From NCBI GenBank assembly GCA_964620485.1, contig CAZUGU010000012.1:1-64000 (forward strand): a DNA stretch of 64,000 nucleotides, read 5' to 3'. The position numbers and the translations under genes were made by a program. Below, in pieces: positions 1 to 9,492 of this stretch. The stretch comes from CAZTUH01 sp964620485 (lineage in GTDB: Bacteria; Pseudomonadota; Gammaproteobacteria; Burkholderiales; Burkholderiaceae_B). Every line of letters starts with the position of its first letter. Position 1 is the first letter of the stretch. The notes under the pieces were generated by a model. It was not told where the DNA came from. It made no database searches and saw nothing but the letters and a program-made list of their open reading frames with translations.

Positions 1-133
1 TGCATCTGGAAATGACGAAGCTATTCGGTTAGTGCCGCCAATACAGATTTCAATAGAATATGCAATTTCATTTATTAATGAAGATGAATTGGTAGAAATT
101 ACACCAAAATCAATTCGACTACGTAAGCGATAA
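1..133 (+). CDS. typA: TypA/BipA ribosome-associated GTPase, C-terminal end (partial)
   Basis: Reading from base 2, the window opens inside a frame of 43 codons that ends with taa at 131-133. The residues include LVPPIQIS and ELVEITPKSIRLRKR, which I recognise as the C-terminal domain of the translational GTPase TypA (BipA), a factor that binds the 70S ribosome and supports assembly and stress growth. The start and the GTPase domain lie outside the window. The frame stops right after RLRKR, whereas family members usually run on for about 10-20 more basic residues, so the tail looks trimmed. Three stop codons follow in a row (taa taa tag). polA follows on the same strand after about 115 bases. 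Confidence 0.85.
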   Translation, partial: ASGNDEAIRLVPPIQISIEYAISFINEDELVEITPKSIRLRKR

Positions 134-249
134 TAATAGAATAGAAAAGATTTCTTATTTGTCTAGTTTTAATGTGATTTACATTGCATTCAGATGAATA
201 AGCGGTAATACAAAATTACTTTATAAGATATTGTTTATTTTAAATAATT

Positions 250-2916
250 ATGAAGAAAAAGTTACTGTTAATAGATGGGTCGAATTGCTTATACCGTGCG
301 TTTCATGCAATGCCGGATCTGCGCAATGATCAAGGAAAACCAACTGGTGCAATTTACGGCTTTATAAAAATTCTACGTAAATTAATCTCAACCTATAAAA
401 CAGAATATATTGCTTGTGTTTTTGATGCAAACGGAAAATCGTTTCGAAACGATATATTTCCGGATTATAAATCTAATAGATCTTCCATGCCATCAGATTT
501 GGCGATTCAAATTTCACCATTAAATCAAATTTTAGAATCCATAGGAATAAAAGTATTTAGTATTAATGGATTTGAAGCGGATGATATAATAGGAACCTTA
601 TCAAGTTTAGCAACAAAGAGTGATATAGAAACTCTTATATTCACAAATGATAAAGATTTTGCTCAATTAGTAAATAATCACATCAAATTGATAAATAATA
701 TTGATGGACCAATTTTAGATGAAAAAAATGTGAAAGCTAAGTTTGGTGTATCGGCAGATTATATCGTTGAGTACTTAATGTTAGTTGGTGATGCTATTGA
801 TAATGTTCCCGGTGTTCAGAAAGTAGGACCAATAACAGCAATAAAATGGTTAAATGAATTTGGATCAATAAGAAATCTTTCATTAATGGCAAAAAATATT
901 AAAGGTGTTCTTGGAAAGAATTTATGTAAAGCAATACCAATATTTGATTTAACACGTCGGCTGTTAACTGTAAAATGCGATTGTGACCTAAGCCAATATA
1001 TATGTAATATTAAAGAACTGGAACCTTGTGTTCCCAATTTTCAAGATCTAAGTAAGCTATACACTGAATATAATTTTCATTCGTGGTTATCAGAACTTCA
1101 AAATGAAAATAAAAGTTCTGATACTAAAATATTAAAAAAAAAGTATAGTTTAGTTACTAATTGGAATGATCTTAAAGAATGTTTAAGTAAAATTAAAAAA
1201 GCCAAGTTTGTAGGAATTGATATCCAAACAACATCTAAAAAATTTATGCAAGGTAAACTACTGAGTATAGCTGTTTCTTTAGAACCTGGAAAGGCTTACT
1301 ATATACCATTATCTGATGATCTACAATTAGATACTAAGAAACAAATATCAAAAAATGAAATTTTAATGTTTTTACGACCTTGGTTAGAAGATTCTAAGAA
1401 GAATAAAGTTTTTTATCATGCTAAATATAATATTCACATATTTGCTAACGATGGTATAAATTTAACTGGTATTATCGATGATATTATGTTAAAATCTTAC
1501 GTATTGGAAGCTTGCCAAAGCGTAAATCTTGACAACCTAATACAGCGATTTTTAGGGTATAATCGCACAAAATACAATAATCTTAACTTAAAAAATCAAA
1601 ATTATTCGAATAATTGTCATTATTACTCAGCTGAAACAGCTGATATCATCTTACAAATAAATTATGTGTTAAGGACTATTCTTGCATCTAATCCAAGTCT
1701 TAGTGCAACATATGCACTTGAGATGGATATGTCTGATTTATTAGCTATTATTGAACGAAATGGTGTCAAATTAGATTTATACAAGATAAACAAACAAAAT
1801 AATATCCTTAGTAAGGAAATCCTTTCACTTGAAAGAAAAATATATAATTTGGTAGGAAAGAATTTCAATATTAATTCACCTAAACAATTATGCAAAGTCT
1901 TATTTGAAGATATAAAATTACCTATCTTGCGAAAAACACTTAATGGAAAGCCATCAACAGATGAAAAAACTCTGAAAGAGCTTGCCGTTGAATATTTATT
2001 GCCTAATATCCTATTAGAATATCGAAAATCAACTAAATTAAAATCGAATTATACAGATAAATTGCCAAAAATGATTAATCAAGATACAGGTAGAATACAT
2101 ACATACTATTCACAGACAACTGTTATAACAGGTCGTTTGGCTTCATCAAATCCTAATCTACAAAATATACCGGTACGTACTAAGTTTGGAAAATGTATTC
2201 GTCAAACATTTATCTCTGAATATGGCATGCTATTATCGGCTGATTATTCACAGATTGAATTGCGAATCATGGCTCATATATCTAATGATTTTAATTTAAA
2301 AAATGCCTTCTTTGCTGGGAAAGATATTCATCAGATAACAGCTTCAGAAATTTTCAAAGTACCGGTTTCTATGGTCAATTTAGATCAAAGGCGTATAGCA
2401 AAGGTAATTAATTTTGGACTAATGTACGGTATGGGGGTATCAAGTCTTGCTTCTAATCTTGGTATTGGAAAAATAGAAGCAAAAAACCATATTAATCGCT
2501 ATTTTAATAGCTATCCTGGAATAGCCATTTTTATGGAAAAGACACGTCATCTTGCTCGAAAGCAAGGTTATTTAGAAACTATGTTTGGTCGCCGATTACA
2601 AATTCCAGAAATTAATTCTGATTCGATCCAGAAAAGAAAAGCTGCTGAAAGAATGGCTATTAATGCACCAATCCAGGGTACAGCAGCCGATTTAATTAAA
2701 ATGGCTATGATTGCGGTCCAAAATTGGATTAATCAAGAAAAATTAAAAGCACGAATCATTATACAGATACATGATGAACTAATATTAGAAATTTCCAAAC
2801 AAGAGCAATATAAAATTAGAGAAAATATACCAAACATAATGTGTAATATTGCGCAATTTAGTATACCTTTAATAACAAAAGTAAAAATTGGAAAAAATTG
2901 GGGGCAATTACATTAA
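250..2916 (+). CDS. polA: DNA polymerase I, proofreading domain probably inactive
   Basis: This 888-residue family A polymerase fills gaps and removes RNA primers in replication and repair. The 5' nuclease domain (about 1-290) shows IDGSNCLYRAFH, GFEADDIIG, TNDKDF and GDAIDNVPG. The polymerase domain keeps motif A (ADYSQIELR), motif B (RRIAKVINFGLMYG) and motif C (QIHDELILE). The middle 3'-5' exonuclease domain (about 310-500) is present but altered. The DxE motif reads D324-I-Q326, the Asp expected after KY is Asn394, and the Asp of the YxxxD motif is Thr463. By comparison with the E. coli enzyme three of the four metal-binding acids are gone, as in Taq polymerase. The ATG at 250 fits the family N-terminus, with no clear ribosome-binding site before it. 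Confidence 0.97.
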   Translation: MKKKLLLIDGSNCLYRAFHAMPDLRNDQGKPTGAIYGFIKILRKLISTYKTEYIACVFDANGKSFRNDIFPDYKSNRSSMPSDLAIQISPLNQILESIGIKVFSINGFEADDIIGTLSSLATKSDIETLIFTNDKDFAQLVNNHIKLINNIDGPILDEKNVKAKFGVSADYIVEYLMLVGDAIDNVPGVQKVGPITAIKWLNEFGSIRNLSLMAKNIKGVLGKNLCKAIPIFDLTRRLLTVKCDCDLSQYICNIKELEPCVPNFQDLSKLYTEYNFHSWLSELQNENKSSDTKILKKKYSLVTNWNDLKECLSKIKKAKFVGIDIQTTSKKFMQGKLLSIAVSLEPGKAYYIPLSDDLQLDTKKQISKNEILMFLRPWLEDSKKNKVFYHAKYNIHIFANDGINLTGIIDDIMLKSYVLEACQSVNLDNLIQRFLGYNRTKYNNLNLKNQNYSNNCHYYSAETADIILQINYVLRTILASNPSLSATYALEMDMSDLLAIIERNGVKLDLYKINKQNNILSKEILSLERKIYNLVGKNFNINSPKQLCKVLFEDIKLPILRKTLNGKPSTDEKTLKELAVEYLLPNILLEYRKSTKLKSNYTDKLPKMINQDTGRIHTYYSQTTVITGRLASSNPNLQNIPVRTKFGKCIRQTFISEYGMLLSADYSQIELRIMAHISNDFNLKNAFFAGKDIHQITASEIFKVPVSMVNLDQRRIAKVINFGLMYGMGVSSLASNLGIGKIEAKNHINRYFNSYPGIAIFMEKTRHLARKQGYLETMFGRRLQIPEINSDSIQKRKAAERMAINAPIQGTAADLIKMAMIAVQNWINQEKLKARIIIQIHDELILEISKQEQYKIRENIPNIMCNIAQFSIPLITKVKIGKNWGQLH
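1088..1123. repeat. Inverted repeat inside polA, 11-bp arms
   Basis: Arms 1088-1098 and 1113-1123 are exact reverse complements, separated by 14 bases. The repeat lies in the linker between the 5' nuclease and exonuclease domains. It is one of several coding-region palindromes in this window. Confidence 0.6.
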
Positions 2917-3040
2917 TAAATTTTTATAAAAACTTTCTTTCTTTTAAGTATTTTTTAGATCATTTATCTATTTCTCGTTATTTTAGAATAGACTAGAATG
3001 ATATTTCTAATAATTTTCATTATGTTCTCAATTTTTTATT

Positions 3041-3826
3041 ATGATTCTATTTTGGTTATTAGTTTCTACGATTATAGGCAGTTTGATTGCTATGTCCATA
3101 GCAAGTTGGCTAGCATATAAAATTTTTTCAAAGTATTTACATCATATGGTTAGCTTATCGGTAGGTATTTTATTATCGGTTGGTTTACTACATTTATTGC
3201 CTGAGGCTTATCATCATAATAATAATGATTCTAATATACTATTTAATTTAATATTAATTTCGTTAATTTGCTTTTTTGCTTTGGAAAAAATCTCTTTACT
3301 GAGACATAATCATCATTATGAAGGAGATGGACATCAACATCACAAAGGATACGATTCCAATGAAGCTGGTCGTGGTGGAATTTTAATTCTGATAGGCAGC
3401 TCATTACATAATTTCTCAGATGGTTTACTTGTTTCTGCAGCATTTCTAACTGATCCATCTCTTGGTATAGTAACATCTGCATCTATTACAATTCATGAAA
3501 TTCCACATAAACTTAGTAATTTTGTAGTTTTAAAGAACGCAGGTCTAAAGCTCTATCATGCATTTACATTAATTTTGTTTTCAAGTTTATTTTCTTTAAT
3601 CGGTGGAATAACCGGCTATTTTCTTCTACAGGAAAATAGAGAATGGATTCCGTATTTCTTAGTGATTGCTTCTAGCAGTTTTTTATATATTTCAATGGCA
3701 GATTTAATGCCACAAATGCATGAAAAAAGATCTTCAATACTTGAAGTAATTCCTCAATTATTATTTGTTATCATAGGCGTTACAATAATATATATTATTA
3801 AAAATTTAATTCATCATAATCATTAG
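3041..3826 (+). CDS. ZIP family metal (probably zinc) transporter
   Basis: A 261-residue inner-membrane protein with several hydrophobic segments. HNFSDG and HEIPHKL carry the conserved His/Asp/Glu residues of ZIP transporters, which form the metal-binding centre in transmembrane helices 4 and 5. A histidine-rich loop (around residues 88-102, with HNHH and GHQHH) sits between helices 3 and 4, as expected for a metal-sensing or ferrying loop. ZIP proteins bring Zn2+ or other divalent metals into the cytosol. The usual signature is HEIPQELGD; here it is HEIPHKLSN, so metal preference cannot be stated. The gene stands alone between polA (same strand) and convergent truB. The start has no evident ribosome-binding site. 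Confidence 0.88.
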   Translation: MILFWLLVSTIIGSLIAMSIASWLAYKIFSKYLHHMVSLSVGILLSVGLLHLLPEAYHHNNNDSNILFNLILISLICFFALEKISLLRHNHHYEGDGHQHHKGYDSNEAGRGGILILIGSSLHNFSDGLLVSAAFLTDPSLGIVTSASITIHEIPHKLSNFVVLKNAGLKLYHAFTLILFSSLFSLIGGITGYFLLQENREWIPYFLVIASSSFLYISMADLMPQMHEKRSSILEVIPQLLFVIIGVTIIYIIKNLIHHNH

Positions 3827-3910
3827 TATATAAATATATAGTTGGAAACTGTGTGATTTCTTTTTTATAAGAAAATTAAAAATAATAAATGCATCTTTGA
3901 TTTTTATTTT

Positions 3911-4648
3911 TTAAAAAACAGATATTAAATTATCTGGTAATCTATCCAAATGAATCAAATATTCTAATGGGTCTAATACACTTTTTAAGTGTTCCAATTT
4001 CACAGAATAATCCAAAGAAAATGGACCAACTCGGGTTCGTTTTAATTCAGTTAAATAAGCAAAACATCCAAGTTTCCTGCCTATATCTTGTGCAAGAACA
4101 CGAATATATGTACCTTTACTACAGACTATATTAACTTCTGCTTGAAGTTCGTTGCAACATAATAAATCAAGCTGATACAGTGTAATATTACGTTTCGGTC
4201 GATCTAATTCAACACCCTTTCTTGCATATTGATATAGTGGTTTACCATTTCGTTTGATGGCTGAATACATAGGAGGAACTTGTTCTTTATAAGAATCTAA
4301 AAAATCATTTAACACTTTTTGTAAGTCTGTACTATTCACTCCTGAAAAAGAATGGCTAGCTTCTTGAACAACTTTACCTGTTAAATCTCCACTATCAGTT
4401 TCTTTCCCAAATCTCATAATAGCCTTATAAGCTTTATCAGATCTCAATATAATGTTCGCAAGCTTTGTAGCATTTCCTATGCAACATACTAGTAAACCTT
4501 CAGAAAATGGATCTAAAGTTCCAGTATGACCTGCTTTTTTAGCATTTATAAGAGATTTTACAAATTGTAAAGCACGGTTACTAGACAAGCCTACAGGCTT
4601 ATCTAGTAATAGAATGCCATTAATAATCTCTCTATTTTTTTTAATCAT
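3911..4648 (-). CDS. truB: tRNA pseudouridine(55) synthase TruB
   Basis: TruB converts U55 in the T-loop of nearly all tRNAs to pseudouridine and also acts as a tRNA chaperone. The 245-residue protein begins with NGILLLDKPVGLSSN and has GHTGTLDPFSEGLL, where Asp46 is the expected catalytic aspartate. KAYKAIMRFG and GTYIRVLAQDIG are further family motifs. It is slightly shorter than E. coli TruB, with a short C-terminal part after the catalytic domain. It is the last gene of the minus-strand block rimP-nusA-infB-rbfA-truB, an order widely conserved in proteobacteria, about 60 bases after rbfA. Confidence 0.97.
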   Translation of the reverse strand: MIKKNREIINGILLLDKPVGLSSNRALQFVKSLINAKKAGHTGTLDPFSEGLLVCCIGNATKLANIILRSDKAYKAIMRFGKETDSGDLTGKVVQEASHSFSGVNSTDLQKVLNDFLDSYKEQVPPMYSAIKRNGKPLYQYARKGVELDRPKRNITLYQLDLLCCNELQAEVNIVCSKGTYIRVLAQDIGRKLGCFAYLTELKRTRVGPFSLDYSVKLEHLKSVLDPLEYLIHLDRLPDNLISVF

Positions 4649-4708
4649 CCTTTTTCTAAATCTTTATTCACTATTTAAGTTAGAATCAATACATTCAAAG
4701 AAAATAAA

Positions 4709-5092
4709 TTATAGATTATTAGTTAAATTAGCTTTATTAATTAATGAATTTAATCTAAAACATTTGATAGTATGTTTATCATAAATAAATTTTAATAGAG
4801 GAATTTTTCGAAGATTTAATAATTTATATAGACGAGCATGTAACCAATTTGCTCTTTTATTAAGGAAATCCTCTATATCTTCTAAAACTATCAATTGTAA
4901 TTCAGGTTTTAAAATAGTAAAATATACTTTTGCATAAGAAAAATCAGCAGTTAATTTAACATCTGATAGAGTTATTAAACCAAATTGGTTAGTATTTATT
5001 TTTTTATGAATAATATCTGATAGAAGTACAAGAATCTGTGTTGCAATTCTTGTACTTCTTGAAAAAGACGATTTTGGTTTATGATTAATCAT
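4709..5092 (-). CDS. rbfA: 30S ribosome-binding factor RbfA
   Basis: A 127-residue KH-type protein that binds immature 30S subunits and helps process the 16S rRNA 5' end, which matters for cold growth. RSTRIATQILVLLSDII followed by GLITLSDVKLTADFSYAKVYFTIL is the RbfA pattern. Length is normal for the family. It sits 26 bases after infB, within the conserved translation operon. An inverted repeat with 14-bp arms covers codons roughly 12-24 (5022-5059), which could fold the early mRNA of this gene. Confidence 0.95.
   Translation of the reverse strand: MINHKPKSSFSRSTRIATQILVLLSDIIHKKINTNQFGLITLSDVKLTADFSYAKVYFTILKPELQLIVLEDIEDFLNKRANWLHARLYKLLNLRKIPLLKFIYDKHTIKCFRLNSLINKANLTNNL
5022..5059. repeat. 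Inverted repeat in the 5' coding part of rbfA, 14-bp arms
   Basis: Arms 5022-5035 and 5046-5059 are exact reverse complements around a 10-base loop. The hairpin would form about 33-70 bases after the rbfA start codon in the mRNA. Confidence 0.7.
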
Positions 5093-5118
5093 AATATTTT
5101 AATACATTGAATGGAATT

Positions 5119-7896
5119 TTATATTGTTCTGGAAATCTCTTTAATTTCTAGAATTTCTAATCGATCTCCAGGAAGAATATCAGAGTTACCACGTAAAGTG
5201 ATTCCACAATCGAAACCTGATCTTACTTCTTTGACATCATCTTTAAACCGTCGCAATGATCCAAGTTGTCCTGTCCATTTTATAATATCGTTGCGCAATA
5301 AACGCACTTGCGAATCTCGACGAATAATACCACTAAGTACCATACATCCGCCTATTTTACAAATTTTTGAAAGATTATATACTTCACGAATTTCAACTAG
5401 CCCTATAACATTTTCCAATTTTTCAGGAATTAACATTCCTGACATAATAGATTTTATGTTTTTAATTATGTCATAAATTATATTATAATGCTGTAGGTTA
5501 ATATTATTTGATTCAGCTAATCTTTTAGCTCCAATCTCAGATTGAATATTAAAACCAAAAATCATTGCATTGGATGCAATGGCAAGATTTACATCATTCT
5601 CTGTAATATTTCCAACTGCAGTGTGAATTATTTGTATATGAATTTCTTTATTAGATAATTTTAATATGGACATTGACAAAGCTTCTTGTGATCCCTGTGT
5701 ATCTGTTTTAATAATTAATGACAATATTTTCAATCCATCTCTTAATTCAAGATTGCTTGATTTATTTGCTTGTTTCAAAGCCAATCTAGAATCTCTAGAT
5801 TGGCTTTGACGAAATAAAGCAATTTCACGCGCTTTGCGCTCATCATTTAACACTATTAATTCATCACCAGCTATTGGGACTTCCGTTAAACCTTGAATTT
5901 CTACGGGAGTTGATGGCCCCGCCCTTTGCACAGTATTGCCATTATCATTTAACATAGCACGTACTCGTCCAAAACTAGATCCGATTAAAATTATATCAGA
6001 ACATTGTAATATACCATTCTGTACTAAGATAGTTGCTATCGGCCCGCGTCCTTTACTTAGACGAGATTCAATTACGATACCTCTTGCTGGAACAGAAACT
6101 GATGCTTCCAATTCTAATATTTCGGCTTGTAATAAAACATTCTCAATTAAATCATCAATTCCTTTTCCAGTTTTAGCAGATACCAGTACAACAGGAACAG
6201 GCCCGCCATATTCTTCAGGTATAACACCTTCAATAACTAATTCTTGCTTAATTTTATCTGAATTAGCAAAAGATTTATCTATCTTAGTAATAGCAACAAC
6301 AATAACAACACCTGCTGCTTGAGCATGATGAATAGCTTCTCTAGTTTGCGGCATTACAGAATCATCCGCTGCTATTACTAAGATGACAATATCTGTAGCT
6401 TTAACTCCACGAGCACGCATAGAGGTAAAAGCCTCATGACCAGGTGTGTCAAGAAAAGTCACAGAACCTTGATTAGTTTTTACTTTATATGCACCTATGT
6501 GTTGAGTAATCCCACCCGCTTCGTTCACAACAGTTTTTGATCGACGAATATAATCTAATAATGATGTTTTACCATGATCTACATGACCCATAACTGTTAC
6601 GACAGGTGCACGTTTTAATTTTTCTATTTCTTCATTTTTTATATTTTTTGAGATTGTTTCAAGAAACAATTCTGGATTATCTAATTTAGCTTCTACAGCA
6701 ATATGACCGAATTCTTCAACAACAATCATAGCTGTTTCTTGATCTAAAGCTTGATTAATCGTTACTATCTTACCAAGATTCATTAATTTCTTGATTACCT
6801 CGGTAGTTTTAATAGACATTTTATGAGAAAGATCTATTATGCCAATAGTTTTAGGTACATGAATCTTCCGAACAATGAAACCTTGTGTTTTAGTTTCTTC
6901 ATTACGCTGTTGTAATTTTTTTCTCTTATTTCCAGTATATTTTACTTTCCTATTAGAAATATTATCATCCTTTCTGATATTTGTGCGATGTAGAATAGTT
7001 TTATTTTTATCAGTCTGATTTTTCAAAGTAGAGCTATCATCTAGATTAGATGATTTTTCAGAATTTTTATTAGTTTTCTTAATTGTTAAATTAGAAGTTT
7101 TATTATCTTTTTTATGATTTAAAGCTAGTTTTTTATCGGGATTTTTATTATCATAGTCTTTATGTAAAGATTTGTAATGAGTTAAATCAGGAATCTCTTT
7201 TAAAGAAGAATAGCATTTAGGATTTATATTCGAGTATTCTGATTCTGTATCAACATTAGAATTTCTTACCTGTATTATTTTTTGATCTAATTTTATCGTT
7301 TGATCTACTTTAGATGATAGAGTAAGATTTAATTTTTCTGAGAATTTATTCATCACAGATGCAGAAACAGATATTTCTTTATCTGGATTTTTAATAAATT
7401 GTTCAGTATCTATACAATACTCATTGTTTTGAATTTCTTGAAAAGACCTTTTTGTTTCTAATAGTATTTCTGGAACTTTTATATTTTTATTTTCTAAAGA
7501 ATTATCTTTAGGCACATCTATTTTTTCAACAATAGCAGAATTTTTAACTGAAAGATTTTCTAATTGTTTTGCTTGTTTAGTTGATATTAGTTTCTCATTA
7601 TTATCATGTTTAATAAAAGTTTGTTTTTTTCGAATTTCTACTTGAATAGTCCGTGCTCGTCCCATTGAATCAGCTTGACGGATTTCAGATGTTTCACGAC
7701 GTGTAAGCGTAATTTTTTTATCACAAACTTCTCCATGAGAACGTTGTAGAGATTCAAGTAATCTTGATTTATCAATATCAGTAATAAAATTATTAGCTGA
7801 TTCAAGGTACACGCCAGCTGTACGCAATTGTTCTAATAACAAATCAGCAGACATTTTAAGTTCGATAGCGAACTGAGCAACAGTATTACTTGACAT
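5119..7896 (-). CDS. infB: Translation initiation factor IF-2
   Basis: IF-2 is the GTPase that places initiator tRNA on the 30S subunit and promotes subunit joining. The start at 7896 gives MSSNTVAQFAIELKM, the usual betaproteobacterial N-terminus. A GGAAG ribosome-binding sequence precedes it, and the longer reading from 7911 would begin inside that sequence. An N-terminal IF2N domain is followed by a long, poorly conserved Lys/Asn/Ser-rich region (about residues 60-360), a second IF2N-like segment, and the G domain with GHVDHGKTS, GGITQHIGAY and DTPGHEAF. The fourth GTPase motif reads TKID where many IF-2s have NKID. Domains II, III and IV complete the 925-residue protein. It lies between nusA and rbfA. 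Confidence 0.97.
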   Translation of the reverse strand: MSSNTVAQFAIELKMSADLLLEQLRTAGVYLESANNFITDIDKSRLLESLQRSHGEVCDKKITLTRRETSEIRQADSMGRARTIQVEIRKKQTFIKHDNNEKLISTKQAKQLENLSVKNSAIVEKIDVPKDNSLENKNIKVPEILLETKRSFQEIQNNEYCIDTEQFIKNPDKEISVSASVMNKFSEKLNLTLSSKVDQTIKLDQKIIQVRNSNVDTESEYSNINPKCYSSLKEIPDLTHYKSLHKDYDNKNPDKKLALNHKKDNKTSNLTIKKTNKNSEKSSNLDDSSTLKNQTDKNKTILHRTNIRKDDNISNRKVKYTGNKRKKLQQRNEETKTQGFIVRKIHVPKTIGIIDLSHKMSIKTTEVIKKLMNLGKIVTINQALDQETAMIVVEEFGHIAVEAKLDNPELFLETISKNIKNEEIEKLKRAPVVTVMGHVDHGKTSLLDYIRRSKTVVNEAGGITQHIGAYKVKTNQGSVTFLDTPGHEAFTSMRARGVKATDIVILVIAADDSVMPQTREAIHHAQAAGVVIVVAITKIDKSFANSDKIKQELVIEGVIPEEYGGPVPVVLVSAKTGKGIDDLIENVLLQAEILELEASVSVPARGIVIESRLSKGRGPIATILVQNGILQCSDIILIGSSFGRVRAMLNDNGNTVQRAGPSTPVEIQGLTEVPIAGDELIVLNDERKAREIALFRQSQSRDSRLALKQANKSSNLELRDGLKILSLIIKTDTQGSQEALSMSILKLSNKEIHIQIIHTAVGNITENDVNLAIASNAMIFGFNIQSEIGAKRLAESNNINLQHYNIIYDIIKNIKSIMSGMLIPEKLENVIGLVEIREVYNLSKICKIGGCMVLSGIIRRDSQVRLLRNDIIKWTGQLGSLRRFKDDVKEVRSGFDCGITLRGNSDILPGDRLEILEIKEISRTI
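5775..5809. repeat. Perfect inverted repeat inside infB, 16-bp arms, 3-base loop
   Basis: Arms 5775-5790 and 5794-5809 are exact reverse complements separated by 3 bases. They encode part of a basic stretch (around RQSQSRDSRLALKQ) of the IF-2 domain II/III region. Confidence 0.85.
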
Positions 7897-8013
7897 TAAA
7901 ATTTCTTCCATATTATGCTACTGTAAAATAAACAGTAAATTCAAATTTTCTTTTGAAAGAACATTACACTAATTTAAGATTACAAACTAGTATAAAAATT
8001 ACAAGAAAAACAT

Positions 8014-9492
8014 CTAACATTTATCAAGCCAATATGCACGAGCTTGCATAATTAATTCACCAGATTCTTTCTCAGTCAGATTGGAAATCTGACTGAGCTC
8101 ATCTGTAGAAAGTTCGGCTAAATCGGTTCTAGTAAAAATTTTATGTTCAGCTAATTTAACTGCTAAATCAGGAGTTATTAACGATAATTCCATCAAATCT
8201 TGTACTGTTTTCAAATGTTCTTCTTTTTTAATTTCTTCAGTAAGAAGTACATCACGTGCTTTGATACGTAATTCATTAATTACATTTTTATCAAGTTTCT
8301 TAATTTCTAATAATTCGTTTATTGGAACATAAGCGATTTCTTCAATACTAGTAAATCCTTCATTAATAAGAGTATCAGCAATTTCTTTTCCTATATTCAA
8401 TCTACTAGTAAAAACTTTATGCAATGTAGTATGTTCAAATTCCTTACGATTTATATTCTCCTCTTGAGTTACAATATTAATTTTCCAGTTAGTTAATTCA
8501 GATGCTAATCGAACATTTTGACCTTTAGATCCAATAGCCTTAGGTAGATTTTCTTCATCAACTATTACATCCATAGAGTGTTTCTCTTCATCAACAAATA
8601 TAGAATCCACATTAGCTGGTGCTAGTGCATTAATTACAAATTGCGCAGGTTCTTCAGACCATAATACAATATCGATTTGTTCTCCGTTTAATTCATTACG
8701 TACTGCTGTAATACGTGAGCCTCGAATACCAACACAAGTACCAATAGGATCAATACGCCTATCATAAGCTATAACTGCTATTTTGGCACGGATTCCGGGA
8801 TCTCGTGATGTAGACTTAATTTCTAACAATCCTTGTTCGATTTCTGGTACTTCATTCTCAAATAAATAGCGAATAAATTCTGGTGCTGTTCGAGAAAGAA
8901 TTACCTGTTGGCCACGCGCTTTACGATCTATTCGTAAAACAAATGCTTTTATACGATCTGTCATACGAATATTTTCTTTTGGAATCATTTCCAAATGAGG
9001 CAATCTAGCTTCTATTTTACCGATTTCTACGATTGCATCACCTTTTTCCATGCGCTTTATTGTACCAGAAATAATAGATTCTTTCCGATCTAAAAAGTCA
9101 TTCAATATTTGTTCGCGTTCAGCATCACGAATTCTTTGCAATATTGCTTGTCTGGCAGTTTGTGCTCCGATTCTCCCAAATTCAATTGGCTCTAAAAGTT
9201 CTTCAATATATTCACCTACCTCAATATTTGGATAAATTTCTTTTGCGTCTGATAATAATTCCTGACTATCTGGTTCTTGTAATCCTGCTTCATCTGGAAC
9301 AACTAACCAGCGACGATAACCTTCATAATTGCCTGTTTCGCGATTTATAGAAACACGAATCTCAGCAACATCTTTAAAACGTTTTTTCATGGCAGAAGCT
9401 AATGCATTCTCTAATGCATTAAATATAACCTCACGATTGACATTTTTTTCACGTCCTAACGCATCAACTAATAAAAGAATTTCGCGATTCAT
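8014..9492 (-). CDS. nusA: Transcription termination/antitermination factor NusA
   Basis: NusA binds RNA polymerase and controls pausing, termination and rRNA antitermination. The 492-residue length matches E. coli (495). The N-terminal RNA-polymerase-binding domain is followed by an S1 domain (GTIKRMEKGDAIVEIGKIEARLP), two KH domains (with GTCVGIRGSRI and AIGSKGQNVRLA) and two C-terminal acidic helical repeats. The start codon at 9492 overlaps the rimP stop by 4 bases (ATGA), so the two genes are probably translationally coupled. infB follows after a 117-base spacer. A perfect 12-bp hairpin lies in the codons of the last repeat. Confidence 0.97.
   Translation of the reverse strand: MNREILLLVDALGREKNVNREVIFNALENALASAMKKRFKDVAEIRVSINRETGNYEGYRRWLVVPDEAGLQEPDSQELLSDAKEIYPNIEVGEYIEELLEPIEFGRIGAQTARQAILQRIRDAEREQILNDFLDRKESIISGTIKRMEKGDAIVEIGKIEARLPHLEMIPKENIRMTDRIKAFVLRIDRKARGQQVILSRTAPEFIRYLFENEVPEIEQGLLEIKSTSRDPGIRAKIAVIAYDRRIDPIGTCVGIRGSRITAVRNELNGEQIDIVLWSEEPAQFVINALAPANVDSIFVDEEKHSMDVIVDEENLPKAIGSKGQNVRLASELTNWKINIVTQEENINRKEFEHTTLHKVFTSRLNIGKEIADTLINEGFTSIEEIAYVPINELLEIKKLDKNVINELRIKARDVLLTEEIKKEEHLKTVQDLMELSLITPDLAVKLAEHKIFTRTDLAELSTDELSQISNLTEKESGELIMQARAYWLDKC
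8071..8097. repeat. Perfect inverted repeat inside nusA, 12-bp arms, 3-base loop
   Basis: Arms 8071-8082 and 8086-8097 are exact reverse complements around three bases. They lie in the last part of nusA, in the codons for the sequence around ELSQISNLTEKES. Confidence 0.8.

Noticed and set aside
5111..5476. Open frame on the plus strand opposite infB
   Set aside because: It is the antisense shadow of the well-supported IF-2 gene and has no recognisable domain.
6270..6310. TKID instead of NKID in IF-2
   Set aside because: TKxD occurs in functional GTPases, so this is noted only as a variant.
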